A stretch of 64,000 bases of DNA, taken from DATKUK01 sp035530655. Lineage in GTDB: Bacteria; Planctomycetota; Phycisphaerae; UBA1845; DATKUK01. Shown here one piece after another: positions 8,721 to 17,481 of the stretch; within the stretch, counting starts at the first letter, position 1; each line of letters opens with the position of its first letter. Under the pieces are notes generated by a model. That model worked only from the letters and a program-made list of their open reading frames with translations. It was not told where the DNA came from and made no database searches. The stretch is from contig DATKUK010000086.1 in NCBI GenBank assembly GCA_035530655.1, positions 1 through 64,000 on the forward strand, written 5' to 3'. The position numbers and the translations under genes were made by a program.

Positions 8721-9102
8721 AAGAATTGTCGCCCTGCGTCTGGTCAAACGGGTGGCGACTGTCCCTAAATCGCCCGTGCCAGATGAAGGCCCAGGGCCCC
8801 TTAAACCTAAATAATATCGCAGTAATCCCCCTTTTGCAAGGCTCTTTTCCAGCAAAAAAACAAATTCTTCGCTGGGTCGGGAAAATGCTATAAGCTATTG
8901 GGAGACAGAGCGTTAGCGTCATCTGAGTAGGCCCGAGAAAGGCTGGGGCCCAAGAGATTCCAGCTTCGCCGATGTTCACTGCGCGAGGTATTGCGCGACC
9001 ATTTCTCCAGTGCGAATGTGGCCTTCAAGCACCGCAGATCCTCCGCAACGGTGGTGTTCACTGTTGGGTACAAGACGTCTGCTGAGGGCGTTCGCAGACG
9101 CG
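8721..9102. other. Non-coding gap between two minus-strand genes
   Basis: No reading frame here has a ribosome site and protein-like composition. The stretch is A+T-richer than average from 8770 to 8900 (for example CAGCAAAAAAACAAATTC). I see no clear terminator hairpin or repeat. Confidence 0.4.
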
Positions 9103-10101
9103 TCAAATGAACGGCCGGCGGTCGAGCACCTGCCGAAGGGGGCGCGGCGTCCGCAGTTCGCCCGGCAGGGCCTGCTGAAGCTCGGCCAGGCAGCAAACCG
9201 CGCCGAACGTGTTGTGAATGTCGTCGAACACACGCGACTCGCGGTACACGCGGTCGGTCACCAGTTCGACCGCCGCCGCCAGCGTCCGCCGCAGCGCCGC
9301 CATGCAGTCGCCGTGGCGATGCCCGCACTGCCGCAGCGCCCGGTGGATGCAGAATACCCCGTCGATGTCCGCAAAGCCCAGTTCGCCCTCGCGGTGAAAC
9401 AGCCCGCTCGCCAACATCAACTCCAGCGACGCGTCGATCACCCGCTCGGGATACGGGATTGCCCGCCGCGCCGCCACGTAGTTGAAGTGATAGTGAAAGC
9501 TGCCCGCCAAATGCGGAAACAAGTCGTCGCGATCGATCATTCCCCGCCGCCAAAAGCCCGTCTCCGGATCGACCTGCTCGTTCAGCCACCCGAAGTACCA
9601 GTCGAACCATTCGTTTCCGACCGCCTCGGTGATCAAAAACGCCGCCCCCACGCCCGCTCCCCGGTGCGACTGCTCCCACGGGCTGCGCCAGTTCAACGCG
9701 TCCAGGAATTGTGCGATTCCTTCGCGCGTCTTGCATGGCGCCATGAAGTGCAGCGCGTGCAGCGGCCGTGCGTCGAACAGTTCCAGTGCGGCCGTCAGGT
9801 GCGCCGTGGTGTGCTCGTCGCTGTGCGTTGGGTTGACGAAAACTCCGTCCTCGGCCCGCTGGAACTCCTGGAGCACTTCGATCCACTGCCGCCGCACGCG
9901 AGGCTCGCGCGGCAGCAGGCCGATCGTATACAGGATGTTGGCCGCGTCGGCGCAGCCATAGGCGTCCAGCTCCGTGCCGCTATCGCGCCCGTCGGCCTGG
10001 CAGTACCGCTGGTACCTCGCCTCGGGCCCCGACAGACGGTGGCCCTGGACGTATTCTGGTAGCCAATCGACGAATTCCGAAATGTCACATACCGCAGCCA
10101 T
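9103..10101 (-). CDS. Uncharacterised protein, possible alpha/alpha-toroid fold
   Basis: 332 aa from ATG 10101; a GGAG lies about 14 nt upstream, a little far. The sequence is helical, with repeated patterns reminiscent of terpenoid-cyclase or glycosidase-type alpha/alpha barrels: AEDGVFVNPTHSDEHTTAHL, PETGFWRRGMIDRDD, and several AxxAxxLL helices with Gly-Phe turns between them. It has acidic and histidine residues in loops (HSDEHTTAH, FHYHFNY) that could bind sugar or metal. There is no signal peptide, so it is likely cytoplasmic. Codon use and GC match the host rather than the A+T-rich cassette next to it. The fold guess is weak. Confidence 0.65.
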   Translation of the reverse strand: MAAVCDISEFVDWLPEYVQGHRLSGPEARYQRYCQADGRDSGTELDAYGCADAANILYTIGLLPREPRVRRQWIEVLQEFQRAEDGVFVNPTHSDEHTTAHLTAALELFDARPLHALHFMAPCKTREGIAQFLDALNWRSPWEQSHRGAGVGAAFLITEAVGNEWFDWYFGWLNEQVDPETGFWRRGMIDRDDLFPHLAGSFHYHFNYVAARRAIPYPERVIDASLELMLASGLFHREGELGFADIDGVFCIHRALRQCGHRHGDCMAALRRTLAAAVELVTDRVYRESRVFDDIHNTFGAVCCLAELQQALPGELRTPRPLRQVLDRRPFI

Positions 10102-10356
10102 GCTTGCCGGTTATCTCCACTGACGGCGAGGTCGGTTTCCAATACTGACGTCGCCTTCCGGCAGGGCACATTGGCCCGCGCCGCGACCCTCATGCGGCAG
10201 CATACAGGCGACGCCGCTGACAGGATAGATCGTGTTGCCCCAACACGGGCTGGACAAACTCTCCCGTTTGGGTTCGAATCAACCGTCCGGGCTGCATCGT
10301 GCGGGCAACAGACTGCGACGTTGTGGCCCAACCATTTCCCATGGAGGACAAACAAA

Positions 10357-10722
10357 ATGACCGACGACGATGTCGAAACGAGAATCGTAGGCACACCGTT
10401 TTACGACGACTCGCAAGAGGACACGCTGTGGTCGATGTTCTCCGATTTCTACAACAGAAAGATGCTTCCCATCGTGATCGTGGCTTGGGCATTCTTTCTC
10501 GTCGTGGCCGTTGTGGCTGGGTTCGCAGCCGTGCGGTTCTTCGCGTCCGACCAGGTGAAAGACCTGATCGCATACGCAACCCTATTTGTCATCTGTTGCC
10601 TGTGTTTCTGTCTCATCAAGATATTCGCTTGGCAGATGATCCACCGGAACGGCCTCAAGCGGCAAATCAAAAGACTCGAGTTGCGTGTAGCCGACCTCGC
10701 CCAGGCGCTCCAGCAGAGATGA
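10357..10722 (+). CDS. Small two-TM membrane protein, DUF6768-like
   Basis: 121 aa. ATG 10357 follows GGAGG with good spacing; longer upstream in-frame starts read through non-coding sequence. The layout is an acidic N-terminus (MTDDDVETRI), then MFSDFYNRKMLPIVIVAWAF, two membrane segments (about residues 33-55 and 68-88), and a C-terminal basic amphipathic helix ending RLELRVADLAQAL. This arrangement, especially FYNRKMLP before the first helix and KRQIKRLELRVADL after the second, fits the DUF6768 family, common in planctomycetes and often encoded beside an ECF sigma factor. No sigma factor gene is present here. Role unknown. Confidence 0.7.
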   Translation: MTDDDVETRIVGTPFYDDSQEDTLWSMFSDFYNRKMLPIVIVAWAFFLVVAVVAGFAAVRFFASDQVKDLIAYATLFVICCLCFCLIKIFAWQMIHRNGLKRQIKRLELRVADLAQALQQR

Positions 10723-11199
10723 CGCTGCTCACCGTCTCGCGTTGTACGCGCATGTAGGGCAGGGCGTCGACCCACCATTGGGACTGGGCCACCCACGTAG
10801 GATCGGTCGGCGACCCACCACACGTCTCTACAGGCGTGGGAACAGCGGGTAGGGTGGGTCGTTTGACCCACCATTTGCGGGAAAGGTGCAGACGTAGGGT
10901 GGGTCGTTGGACCCACCAATGCCCTCTCGGTTGGCATGCCCACTTGGGTGCCACTGGTCCCGGCGCGCCGGGATCCGCCAGTGCGCCCGTCCGCCTGAGA
11001 CATGTGGGCTGGGTCGTCTGACCCACCATTTCCCTTGTATAATCGACCCACCGGCCTGCCGGCCATGACGCCGCCATATCGCCATCTGTGTGCAGCAGGG
11101 CGTCGGCTGGCAGTTTTCTCGAAACCCACGACGGCGCGCGACGTGTCTTCGCCGCGTCAGCCGTGGGCAGTCACCAACCCAAAGCGAGTCATCCAAACC
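10723..11199. repeat. Palindromic repeat island
   Basis: Several units of the form GGGTGGGTCGT-TT-GACCCACC occur at about 10852-10875, 10898-10918 and 11006-11030, with related fragments near 10770 and 10815. At 10948-10984 lies a 37-bp palindrome-rich unit centred on CCCGGCGCGCCGGG. Its reverse complement occurs without any mismatch inside imuB at 20937-20973. No gene is supportable; frames reading through here are shadows. Confidence 0.7.
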
Positions 11200-12582
11200 A
11201 TGAACGCAGCAGCCAACGACAAACCAGGCGTCGGTCGGTCCGGTTCGGTCAAGGCCATGCAACTGAGTGTCAGCCCCAACCGACGTCACTTCGTGGATCA
11301 GCACGGACAGCCGTTCTTCTACCTGGCCGATACCGCGTGGACGCTCTTCAAGCGGCTCGATCGCTGGGAGGTCGACGAGTACCTCGCCAACCGCGCCGCC
11401 AAGGGCTTCACCGTCATTCAGGCCTACGTGTTGCGGGGCTTGCGGGTCCGCAATATCAACGGCGACCTGACACTCATCGACCGCGACCCCACCCGGCCCA
11501 ACGAGGCCTTCTTCCGCAACGTCGATCACATCGTAGACACCGCCAACCAGCTCGGCCTGGTCATGGGGCTGGTGGTCAGCTACGGCGAGCACGTCAAGCA
11601 GGTCGCCACCGACGAGCAGATCTTCGACACGTCCAACGCCTTCACGTTTGGCGAGTTCCTCGCTGCCCGATACCGCGACAACGCCGTCATCTGGCTGCTG
11701 GGCGGCGACAGGCAGCCCACCGAGGGCAAAGAGGTGTGGGCCGCCATGGCCAGGGGTCTCAAGGCCGGCAGCAACGCCCGCCACTTGGTGTCCTACCACG
11801 GGCCGGGCCCTCAGCCGGGACCCACCGGCTATTCCTCCTCGTTCTGGTTCCACGACCAGGACTGGCTCGACTTCAACACCATCCAGTCGTCGCATCGATG
11901 GGCTGTGCCCAACTACCAGTTCGTCACCCACGACTACAACCTCGCGCCGGTCAAACCCACGCTCGATATGGAAGCCCGCTACGAGAACCACCCCGACGGG
12001 CCGAACACCTCGCGGCGAATGGACGCCCACCAGGAGCGCGAAGCCGCCTACTGGGGCGTCCTGGCCGGAGCGGCGGGCCACGGCTATGGCTGCAACGACA
12101 TCTGGCAGTTCTACAACGAGCAGCGCATGCCCGACCCCGACGATAACTCCTTCCCGTTCGCACGCCTCCGCGGCACGACCCACTGGCGCGAGGCGATGGA
12201 TTTTGCCGGCGCCTTCGGCATGGGGCTGATGCGCAGGCTCATCGAGCTGCGGCCCTGGTACCGCGCCGTGCCCGACGAGTCGGTCATTGCCGACGGCCAG
12301 GGAGACGGCGAGGATCACATCCAGGCCGCACGGGCCGACGACGGCAGCTTTCTGTTGGCCTATTTGCCCTTCGGCCATCCCGTGGCCATCGACATGGGCA
12401 AGCTCGCTGCCGATCGGGTCAAGGCCCATTGGTACGGCCCGCGAGAGGGTACGTGGCTGCCGATCGGTCAGTTCGCAGGCGCGGGCGTGCAGCCGTTCAC
12501 ACCGCCCTCGAGCGGCGAGAAAGATGACTGGGTCCTTGTCCTCGACGACGCAGCCGAAAACTACCCCACGCCTGCGCCGTAG
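11200..12582 (+). CDS. Apiosidase-like glycoside hydrolase, GH140 (DUF4038)
   Basis: 460 aa from ATG 11200; ATG 11257 is an alternative, and an upstream in-frame start at 11002 reads through repeat DNA. The N-terminal half matches the DUF4038 TIM barrel: PFFYLADTAWTLFKRLDRWEVDEY, then GFTVIQAYVLRG, and WLLGGDRQP (Asp about residue 170, the likely acid/base). DMEARYENHP (Glu about residue 258) would carry the second catalytic carboxylate. The C-terminal ~90 residues (SFLLAYLPFGHPVAIDM, AHWYGPREG) match the small beta domain (Put_collagen-bd) normally attached to this family. No signal peptide is visible, so it may act on imported oligosaccharides. GH140 enzymes release apiose from rhamnogalacturonan II; the substrate here is unproven. 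Confidence 0.8.
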   Translation: MNAAANDKPGVGRSGSVKAMQLSVSPNRRHFVDQHGQPFFYLADTAWTLFKRLDRWEVDEYLANRAAKGFTVIQAYVLRGLRVRNINGDLTLIDRDPTRPNEAFFRNVDHIVDTANQLGLVMGLVVSYGEHVKQVATDEQIFDTSNAFTFGEFLAARYRDNAVIWLLGGDRQPTEGKEVWAAMARGLKAGSNARHLVSYHGPGPQPGPTGYSSSFWFHDQDWLDFNTIQSSHRWAVPNYQFVTHDYNLAPVKPTLDMEARYENHPDGPNTSRRMDAHQEREAAYWGVLAGAAGHGYGCNDIWQFYNEQRMPDPDDNSFPFARLRGTTHWREAMDFAGAFGMGLMRRLIELRPWYRAVPDESVIADGQGDGEDHIQAARADDGSFLLAYLPFGHPVAIDMGKLAADRVKAHWYGPREGTWLPIGQFAGAGVQPFTPPSSGEKDDWVLVLDDAAENYPTPAP

Positions 12583-12985
12583 TCGTAGGGCGTGTCCCGG
12601 CGCGCCGGAACTTGCACGCGCCCGGGTCCGGATTCTCAGGTGGCATGCCAAAGTCCACCGCATCTGACGCCGGCATGTTCTTTGCGGGTGACGAATTCTC
12701 GGGTGGCATGTCCACGTCCCGACGTACGTCGGGATTGCGTGGGCATGTTTTGTGTGGGTGACGGAGTATCGGACCACGTAAGGCGGGTTCCTTGGTCTGA
12801 GCTTGTCGAAGACCACCCGCCGTGGCGAACTACTCGTGTGGGTGGCACGGTCCGGCGCAGCCGGGCCGTGGGCTCGGGTGCCCCGCGCCCTCCGGGCGTG
12901 GGGGACGGATTCGTAGACACGTAAGGTAGCGCGTCGACGCACCCACATCCAACGCCGCATACTCCTTCTGCATCCACGCCAACCC
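12583..12985. repeat. Non-coding region with diverged palindromic units
   Basis: Contains fragments of the repeat families seen elsewhere: a GTCCCGGCGCGCCGGAAC palindrome near 12594, and repeated GGTGGCATG(C/T)C units near 12641 and 12702. There are also CCGGGCCGTGGGC-type stretches. Long minus-strand frames cross this area, but they are GC-skew shadows with extreme Arg content. Confidence 0.5.
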
Positions 12986-13090
12986 GGCAAACGCGGCCAA
13001 TTCGTCGAGCCCAACGACGAGATCTCATTCGCCCGATTCGCATCCTCCCTCACCGGCCACGCAGCGGGATACGCCAAGCTGCGCAAGGAG
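12986..13090 (+). pseudogene. Second, orphan copy of the 3' end of the PaeR7I-like endonuclease gene
   Basis: These 105 bases match 14898-15002 without gaps and with only six differences. Five are synonymous and one changes Ile to Val (QFVEPNDEISF here against QFIEPNDEISF). The frame runs on through KLRKEAGGEG to TGA at 13107-13109, a different C-terminus from the intact gene. Nothing upstream continues the enzyme. The synonymous pattern shows both copies were coding while they diverged, so this is a remnant of a second, related restriction gene rather than a fresh duplication. Confidence 0.8.
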
Positions 13091-13250
13091 GCGGGTGGGG
13101 AAGGATGACCGGGGCAAGGGTGGAACCCCTGGGGCGGTGCGTCAATGACCCGCTTGGCCGTCTTAAGCGTCTAAACCTTTGTGGTTGCATGCCGTGCATC
13201 AATAGGCGAAAATCCAGGTCGCCCAAGATGCGTGCGAGCCAGCAGAGCAG

Positions 13251-13281
13251 TTGACGGCAGGTGACCGGCGAGCGGTAATAT
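13251..13281 (+). promoter_or_regulatory. Possible promoter of the first restriction-modification module
   Basis: TTGACG at 13251-13256 and TAATAT at 13276-13281, followed 22 nt later by the methyltransferase ATG at 13303. The 19-nt spacing is longer than ideal, so the promoter may be weak or regulated. Confidence 0.35.
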
Positions 13282-13302
13282 TCGCCTACGGAGTGACAGG
13301 CC

Positions 13303-14277
13303 ATGCTCGAGCCAGTGCCCCCCGGGGTGGAAGACCTGATCCCCAGCGAGCTGCGCGGTGTGAAGATCACACAGAGTGACATGCCGCGCATCGCCAAGGA
13401 TCGCCGACTAATGCAGCAGATCGAAAGCGCCCTGCACTCTGTACCGACGCATCATCGCATGCACCTGGCAGACGCCCGCAAGATTTCGTTCGTCCAGCCC
13501 GAGAGTGTGCAATTGGTCCTCACCTCGCCGCCGTACTGGACACTCAAGGAATACCGCCGGACCGAAGGACAACTGGGCCATGTGGCCGACTATGCGAGCT
13601 TCTTGCGCGAGCTCGACAAGGTGTGGCAGCACTGCTTCAAAGCGCTCGTGCCCGGCGGGCGATTGATCTGCGTGGTGGGCGACGTGTGTCTGGCAAGGCG
13701 GAAGAACAACGGGCGACATATGGTCGTGCCGCTCCACGCCTCGATCCAGGAGCACTGTCGCACCATCGGCTTTGACAACCTGGCGCCCATCATCTGGCAC
13801 AAGATCGCAAACGCCGTGTACGAGGTCGAGGGAGGGGGCAAGTTTCTCGGCAAGCCGTACGAGCCCAACGCGGTTATCAAAAACGACATCGAGTTCATCC
13901 TCATGCAGCGCAAGCCCGGCGCGTATCGCAAGCCGGCCGTACCGACCCGCATCATGAGCATCATCTCCGAGGACGCCCACCGCGAGTGGTTTCAGCAGAT
14001 ATGGACAGGCCTCACCGGTGCCTCCACACGCAACCATCCTGCCCCGTTCCCGGTTGAGCTGGCCGAGCGCCTGGTCCGCATGTTCAGCTTCGTGGGCGAC
14101 ACCGTGTTGGACCCATTTACAGGCACGGCTACGACCAACGTGGCCGCAGCTCGGTGTGGCCGCAACAGCATCGGCGTCGAGATCGACAGCAAGTATTTCG
14201 AGGCGTCGGTTCGGCGTATGCGGCAGGAGACGGGTAGGCTCTTCGGTCGGGCCGAGGTCGAAGAGGTCCGCGCATGA
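13303..14277 (+). CDS. Type II DNA methyltransferase, beta class (N4-cytosine or N6-adenine)
   Basis: 324 aa; ATG 13303 has a GGAG about 10 nt upstream. Catalytic motif IV, TSPPYWTLKEY (about residues 75-85), comes before the AdoMet-binding motif I, DPFTGTATTNVAAARCG (about residue 269), followed by GVEIDSKYFEAS. That order defines the beta class, and the SPPYW form is typical of N4-cytosine enzymes, though N6-adenine members also exist. Its stop overlaps the endonuclease start by 4 nt (ATGA), so expression is coupled and the two form one modification-restriction unit. The recognition site cannot be read from the sequence. Confidence 0.88.
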   Translation: MLEPVPPGVEDLIPSELRGVKITQSDMPRIAKDRRLMQQIESALHSVPTHHRMHLADARKISFVQPESVQLVLTSPPYWTLKEYRRTEGQLGHVADYASFLRELDKVWQHCFKALVPGGRLICVVGDVCLARRKNNGRHMVVPLHASIQEHCRTIGFDNLAPIIWHKIANAVYEVEGGGKFLGKPYEPNAVIKNDIEFILMQRKPGAYRKPAVPTRIMSIISEDAHREWFQQIWTGLTGASTRNHPAPFPVELAERLVRMFSFVGDTVLDPFTGTATTNVAAARCGRNSIGVEIDSKYFEASVRRMRQETGRLFGRAEVEEVRA

Positions 14278-15053
14278 CGGATGACCTCCGGGCGAAGGTG
14301 TCGCGTGCGGTTGCCCACTTCTGGCGTACGCGCGACAGGCAGCTGAAAAACCAAGGCTCCAAGACCGGTCAGCGTGACTCCGGCACTCGTGGGGCTGTCA
14401 CCGGGGGCAAGCAGCTCGACGGGTTCATCAAGCTCGTTCGCGAGCTTCTGACCGGCGCGGGTCTGCCCGACGCCGCGATCCGGCAAAAGGAAGCTACGCT
14501 GCCCGGCTACTTCCGGGCGACGAAGGAATGGGACCTGCTGGTTGTCACCGACGGCAACCTGATCGCGACGCTGGAATTCAAGTCGCAGGTCGGACCGTCA
14601 TTCGGCAACAACTTCAACAACCGCACCGAAGAGGCCATCGGCTCAGCCACCGACCTTTGGATGGCCCATCGCGAAGGGGCGTTCAAGGACTCGATCCGCC
14701 CGTGGCTCGGCTACTTCATGATGCTTGAGGATACGAAGCGCTCCACATCGCCCGTCTCGGTGAAAGAGCCGCATTTTCCGGTGTTTCCCGAGTTCAAGGG
14801 CTCGTCCTACGCCAAGCGGTACGAGCTGTTCTGCCTTCGGCTCGTCAGGGAACGACTCTACGACGGGGCCTGCTTCCTGTTGAGCCCCCGAGAGGCTGGC
14901 AAACGCGGCCAATTCATCGAGCCCAACGACGAGATCTCCTTCGCCCGGTTCGCATCCTCCCTCACCGGCCACGCAGCGGGGTACGCGAAGTTGCGCAAGG
15001 AGCGCGGGCCGGTACCCGTGATTGGGACGATGCCCGTCATTGAGGTTGCCTAG
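14274..15053 (+). CDS. Type II restriction endonuclease, PaeR7I/XhoI-like
   Basis: 259 aa, starting in the ATGA overlap with the methyltransferase. A PD-(D/E)xK core is visible as KEWDLLVV (Asp about residue 87) and ATLEFKSQ (E101, K103). The stretch VGPSFGNNFNNRTEEAIGSA just after it is the hallmark of the PaeR7I family, whose best-known members (PaeR7I, XhoI) cut CTCGAG. Conserved IEPNDEISFARFASSLTGHAAGY ends the protein. The C-terminal part is duplicated as an orphan fragment at 12986-13090. CTCGAG specificity is an expectation from the family, not proven; the beta-class partner methyltransferase is not the only type found with this family. Confidence 0.82.
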   Translation: MTDDLRAKVSRAVAHFWRTRDRQLKNQGSKTGQRDSGTRGAVTGGKQLDGFIKLVRELLTGAGLPDAAIRQKEATLPGYFRATKEWDLLVVTDGNLIATLEFKSQVGPSFGNNFNNRTEEAIGSATDLWMAHREGAFKDSIRPWLGYFMMLEDTKRSTSPVSVKEPHFPVFPEFKGSSYAKRYELFCLRLVRERLYDGACFLLSPREAGKRGQFIEPNDEISFARFASSLTGHAAGYAKLRKERGPVPVIGTMPVIEVA

Positions 15054-15194
15054 TCCGGGCCCTGCGGACCAACGGGGGGCGCTTTGCAGAGCTCTGCTCA
15101 TTGGGCTACCCGTGCTGCGAGAGCGATCTGGTCCTCACCCATCGTGGCAAACCGTCGCCTGGGAAAAAAACTGAGAAAAACGGTCTGGGCGGGC

Positions 15195-15223
15195 TTGACA
15201 GACACCCACCATGGCGTTAGGTT
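15195..15223 (+). promoter_or_regulatory. Probable promoter of the fusion methyltransferase gene
   Basis: TTGACA (15195-15200), a 17-nt spacer, then TAGGTT (15218-15223), 53 nt before the chosen ATG at 15277. The perfect -35 and ideal spacing support it; the -10 is imperfect. Confidence 0.5.
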
Positions 15224-15276
15224 TTTGTACGGGATGTTCGTGTAAGCGTCCCGATCGGCGTAGCAAAGGCAAGGCG

Positions 15277-17469
15277 ATGAGCAAAAGATCAAGAAGTAAG
15301 TCGTCGACAATGACTCTGTTCTCCGGAGCGGACGATGCACGTGCTCTCATAGAAACGGCCTACTCAGGTGACGCGCCACCAAGTGCGATCGCGGGTGGAG
15401 CTCACCGTCGTCAGCCCTATGAGGGTCTCTATCGAGCGCTCAGCGCCCTTCGAGAGGAGTTCCACCGCATCGGCAGATTCGACGACGCAAATGCGAAGCT
15501 AGACGAGATCTGCAAACTCCTGGTGCTAAAGGTGCTTGACGCTCGGCATCCTCCAGCGAACGGCAGGAGCCGCCTTGACCGTGCGCACCTCGACGCTGTA
15601 GCCAAGGAACATACGGGTGATCCGGGTCGGATCGCCTTCGCCTTACGAGAGGTCTTTCAGGACTTAGCACGCCAATTTCCGGATGAGATTTCGTCTTTCG
15701 GTCCGGAATCCGGCCTAAACATCCGCGAGGATGATGACGACTTTGCAGTTGCCATACTGCCGCTACTACGGGAGCTGCCGGGCGAAGGTGCTGAGCACGC
15801 TAACAGATGGGAGTTCGATTCTCTAAACGAGGTGTTCGGGCACTTCATTCAAGACAGTTTTCGGAATCGCAAGGAAGATGCCCAGTATATGACGCCGCCG
15901 GAGGTCGTTGCCGCAGTCGTTGACATGGCGATACAAGATCTCCTGCCCCAACTACATGGCGCATCAGAAAATCGCAAGGTTCTTGTCGCAGACCCCACGT
16001 GCGGGGTCGGGTCATTCCTGGCGGCCTTTTACCGTCACGCTTGCCATGTGGATGTGGACGGAGCATCCCTAGCTCGCCGAGTGACCCTCTTCGGCCAAGA
16101 CAAGGTGGAGCGAATGATCAGGCTGGCCGCGGTCAATCTCAAGATTTTCGCAAAGGCGAAATGCACCTTACGTCAGGGCAACTCGATCCTACCCGCATCG
16201 AGTCTGGCCGATATCGCTGGCAAGGTGGACCTGGTACTGACTAATCCTCCGTTTGGTGCAACGTTCGATACTCAACGCGTTCTCGGGGAAGCGGACCCCC
16301 AAACGTATCCGGTTCTCTTCAGCATGGGACAGACTCGGACCCTCCCGAAGGCACTTGATTCGGAGTATCTCCTTCTTGACCGGGAGTTGGCGCTTCTCCG
16401 CCCCGGTGGTTGCTTGTTCATGGTCGTGCCTGACCACGTTGTGTCGGCTGGCGGGTTCTCCGAGCAATTCCGGCATGCTCTATCACGAAGGGCGGAGCTG
16501 GTCGGCGTACTTGATCTGCCGACGGAAACGTTTGCGCAGGCGGGCACCCGCACCAAGACGAGTGTTGTTTACCTTCAGAGGAAGGATCCGTCGCCGGTCC
16601 GTGCTGTGCGCCATGTCTTCATGGCAGTCTCGGAGGACCTCGGTTTTCGGGTCGTTGCTCGCAACGGTGCATCAGTGAAGAGAGTAGTTGGAGCTGGCGA
16701 TCTTAATGACATTGTGGCTGCGTTCAGAGCGTTTCGCGCCCGGAGTAATGTCAAGGAGGACGTTGCGCTTCTGAGGGAACACCCGTCGGTGACTGCCGTT
16801 GACCGGGAGAGGGCTTTGAACAGCCGATGGACGGCAGGGTTCTACCAGACTCAAAGGCTGGCAGCGCTGAAGCGGCTAGCGGGACTCGATCGATCCTCCT
16901 TCGAGTCGAAGCGGCTTGTGGATATAGTAGATGTTGACCCCGAGGGGGGCGAGCGGGTCCTTCCAGACGAAGAGAATCGGTGTATCAGCGTTCTCCATGT
17001 CGGTGAGGACGGATGTATCGATATGCGAGCCGTAAACAACTACCGTCCGACAACCGCATGTGTTCGATGCCGAGAGGGCGATGTGTTGGTGTCCAAGATC
17101 AACCCGCGCATAGTCCGGATTGCGGTTGTGCCGAGCACGCGTTGGAAGCTCGGCTGCTCGGCTGAGTTCGCGGTATTACGGGCGAGGCAGACGGGGCTAT
17201 CGCCTTGGGCGCTATGCCTCATACTCCGCAGCAGCGCCGTCCAAGCACAGATACAGACGCTAACGACTGGAACTTCATCGTCCCACAATCGGCTTAAGAC
17301 GAGAGACTTGGAAGTCATACGGGTCCCTCTGCCCAAGAAGGAGGCCGACGCGCGCCGGCAACTGGATCAGGCGGCGGATCGGTACCGTCAGGCGGTGCTG
17401 CAGAGATACAGAGCGCTGGATGCTTTGGGAACTTGTTTTGACGCCGTCGAAGACCTCCTTAGCGGGTAG
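15277..17469 (+). CDS. HsdM-like adenine DNA methyltransferase fused to an HsdS-like recognition domain
   Basis: 730 aa from ATG 15277, with AAGG just upstream; in-frame 15211 overlaps the promoter. Residues about 20-190 are a helical HsdM N-terminal domain. The DSFRNRKEDAQYMTPPEVV block is the usual entry to the catalytic domain; motif I is DPTCGVGSFL (about 239) and motif IV is NPPFG (about 323), marking an N6-adenine enzyme of the gamma/type I group. From about 545 onward the sequence resembles HsdS: DPEGGERVLPDEE, REGDVLVSKINPRIVRIAVV, TTGTSSSHNRLKTRDLEVIRVPLP, then a C-terminal helix. Such single-chain M-S proteins usually read bipartite sites. It faces a MamI-like endonuclease gene, 12 nt apart and convergent. 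Composition is A+T-richer than the core genes. Confidence 0.85.
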   Translation: MSKRSRSKSSTMTLFSGADDARALIETAYSGDAPPSAIAGGAHRRQPYEGLYRALSALREEFHRIGRFDDANAKLDEICKLLVLKVLDARHPPANGRSRLDRAHLDAVAKEHTGDPGRIAFALREVFQDLARQFPDEISSFGPESGLNIREDDDDFAVAILPLLRELPGEGAEHANRWEFDSLNEVFGHFIQDSFRNRKEDAQYMTPPEVVAAVVDMAIQDLLPQLHGASENRKVLVADPTCGVGSFLAAFYRHACHVDVDGASLARRVTLFGQDKVERMIRLAAVNLKIFAKAKCTLRQGNSILPASSLADIAGKVDLVLTNPPFGATFDTQRVLGEADPQTYPVLFSMGQTRTLPKALDSEYLLLDRELALLRPGGCLFMVVPDHVVSAGGFSEQFRHALSRRAELVGVLDLPTETFAQAGTRTKTSVVYLQRKDPSPVRAVRHVFMAVSEDLGFRVVARNGASVKRVVGAGDLNDIVAAFRAFRARSNVKEDVALLREHPSVTAVDRERALNSRWTAGFYQTQRLAALKRLAGLDRSSFESKRLVDIVDVDPEGGERVLPDEENRCISVLHVGEDGCIDMRAVNNYRPTTACVRCREGDVLVSKINPRIVRIAVVPSTRWKLGCSAEFAVLRARQTGLSPWALCLILRSSAVQAQIQTLTTGTSSSHNRLKTRDLEVIRVPLPKKEADARRQLDQAADRYRQAVLQRYRALDALGTCFDAVEDLLSG

Positions 17470-17481
17470 AGAACCAGCTCG

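Noticed and set aside
8888..9886. Second minus-strand frame overlapping the 332-aa alpha-helical protein
   Set aside because: It is Arg/Gly/Ala-rich low-complexity sequence in an alternative phase, a shadow of the frame at 9103-10101.
10231..10247. Hairpin CGTGTTG-CCC-CAACACG as a terminator
   Set aside because: It has no T-run and lies upstream of a plus-strand gene with no preceding plus-strand gene to terminate; left unassigned.
10255..10300. tRNA-like T-arm (GGTTCGAATC)
   Set aside because: The flanking bases do not pair into a T-stem and no other tRNA arms are present.
10828..13086. Long minus-strand frame (752 codons) crossing the GH140 gene
   Set aside because: It spans a confidently assigned plus-strand gene and two repeat islands, is extremely Arg-rich and has no ribosome site; it is a GC-driven shadow.
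13306..13311. CTCGAG at codons 2-3 of the methyltransferase as an autoregulatory site
   Set aside because: CTCGAG is frequent in this GC-rich window (for example near 848, 1513, 1731 and 2610), so its presence there is not significant.
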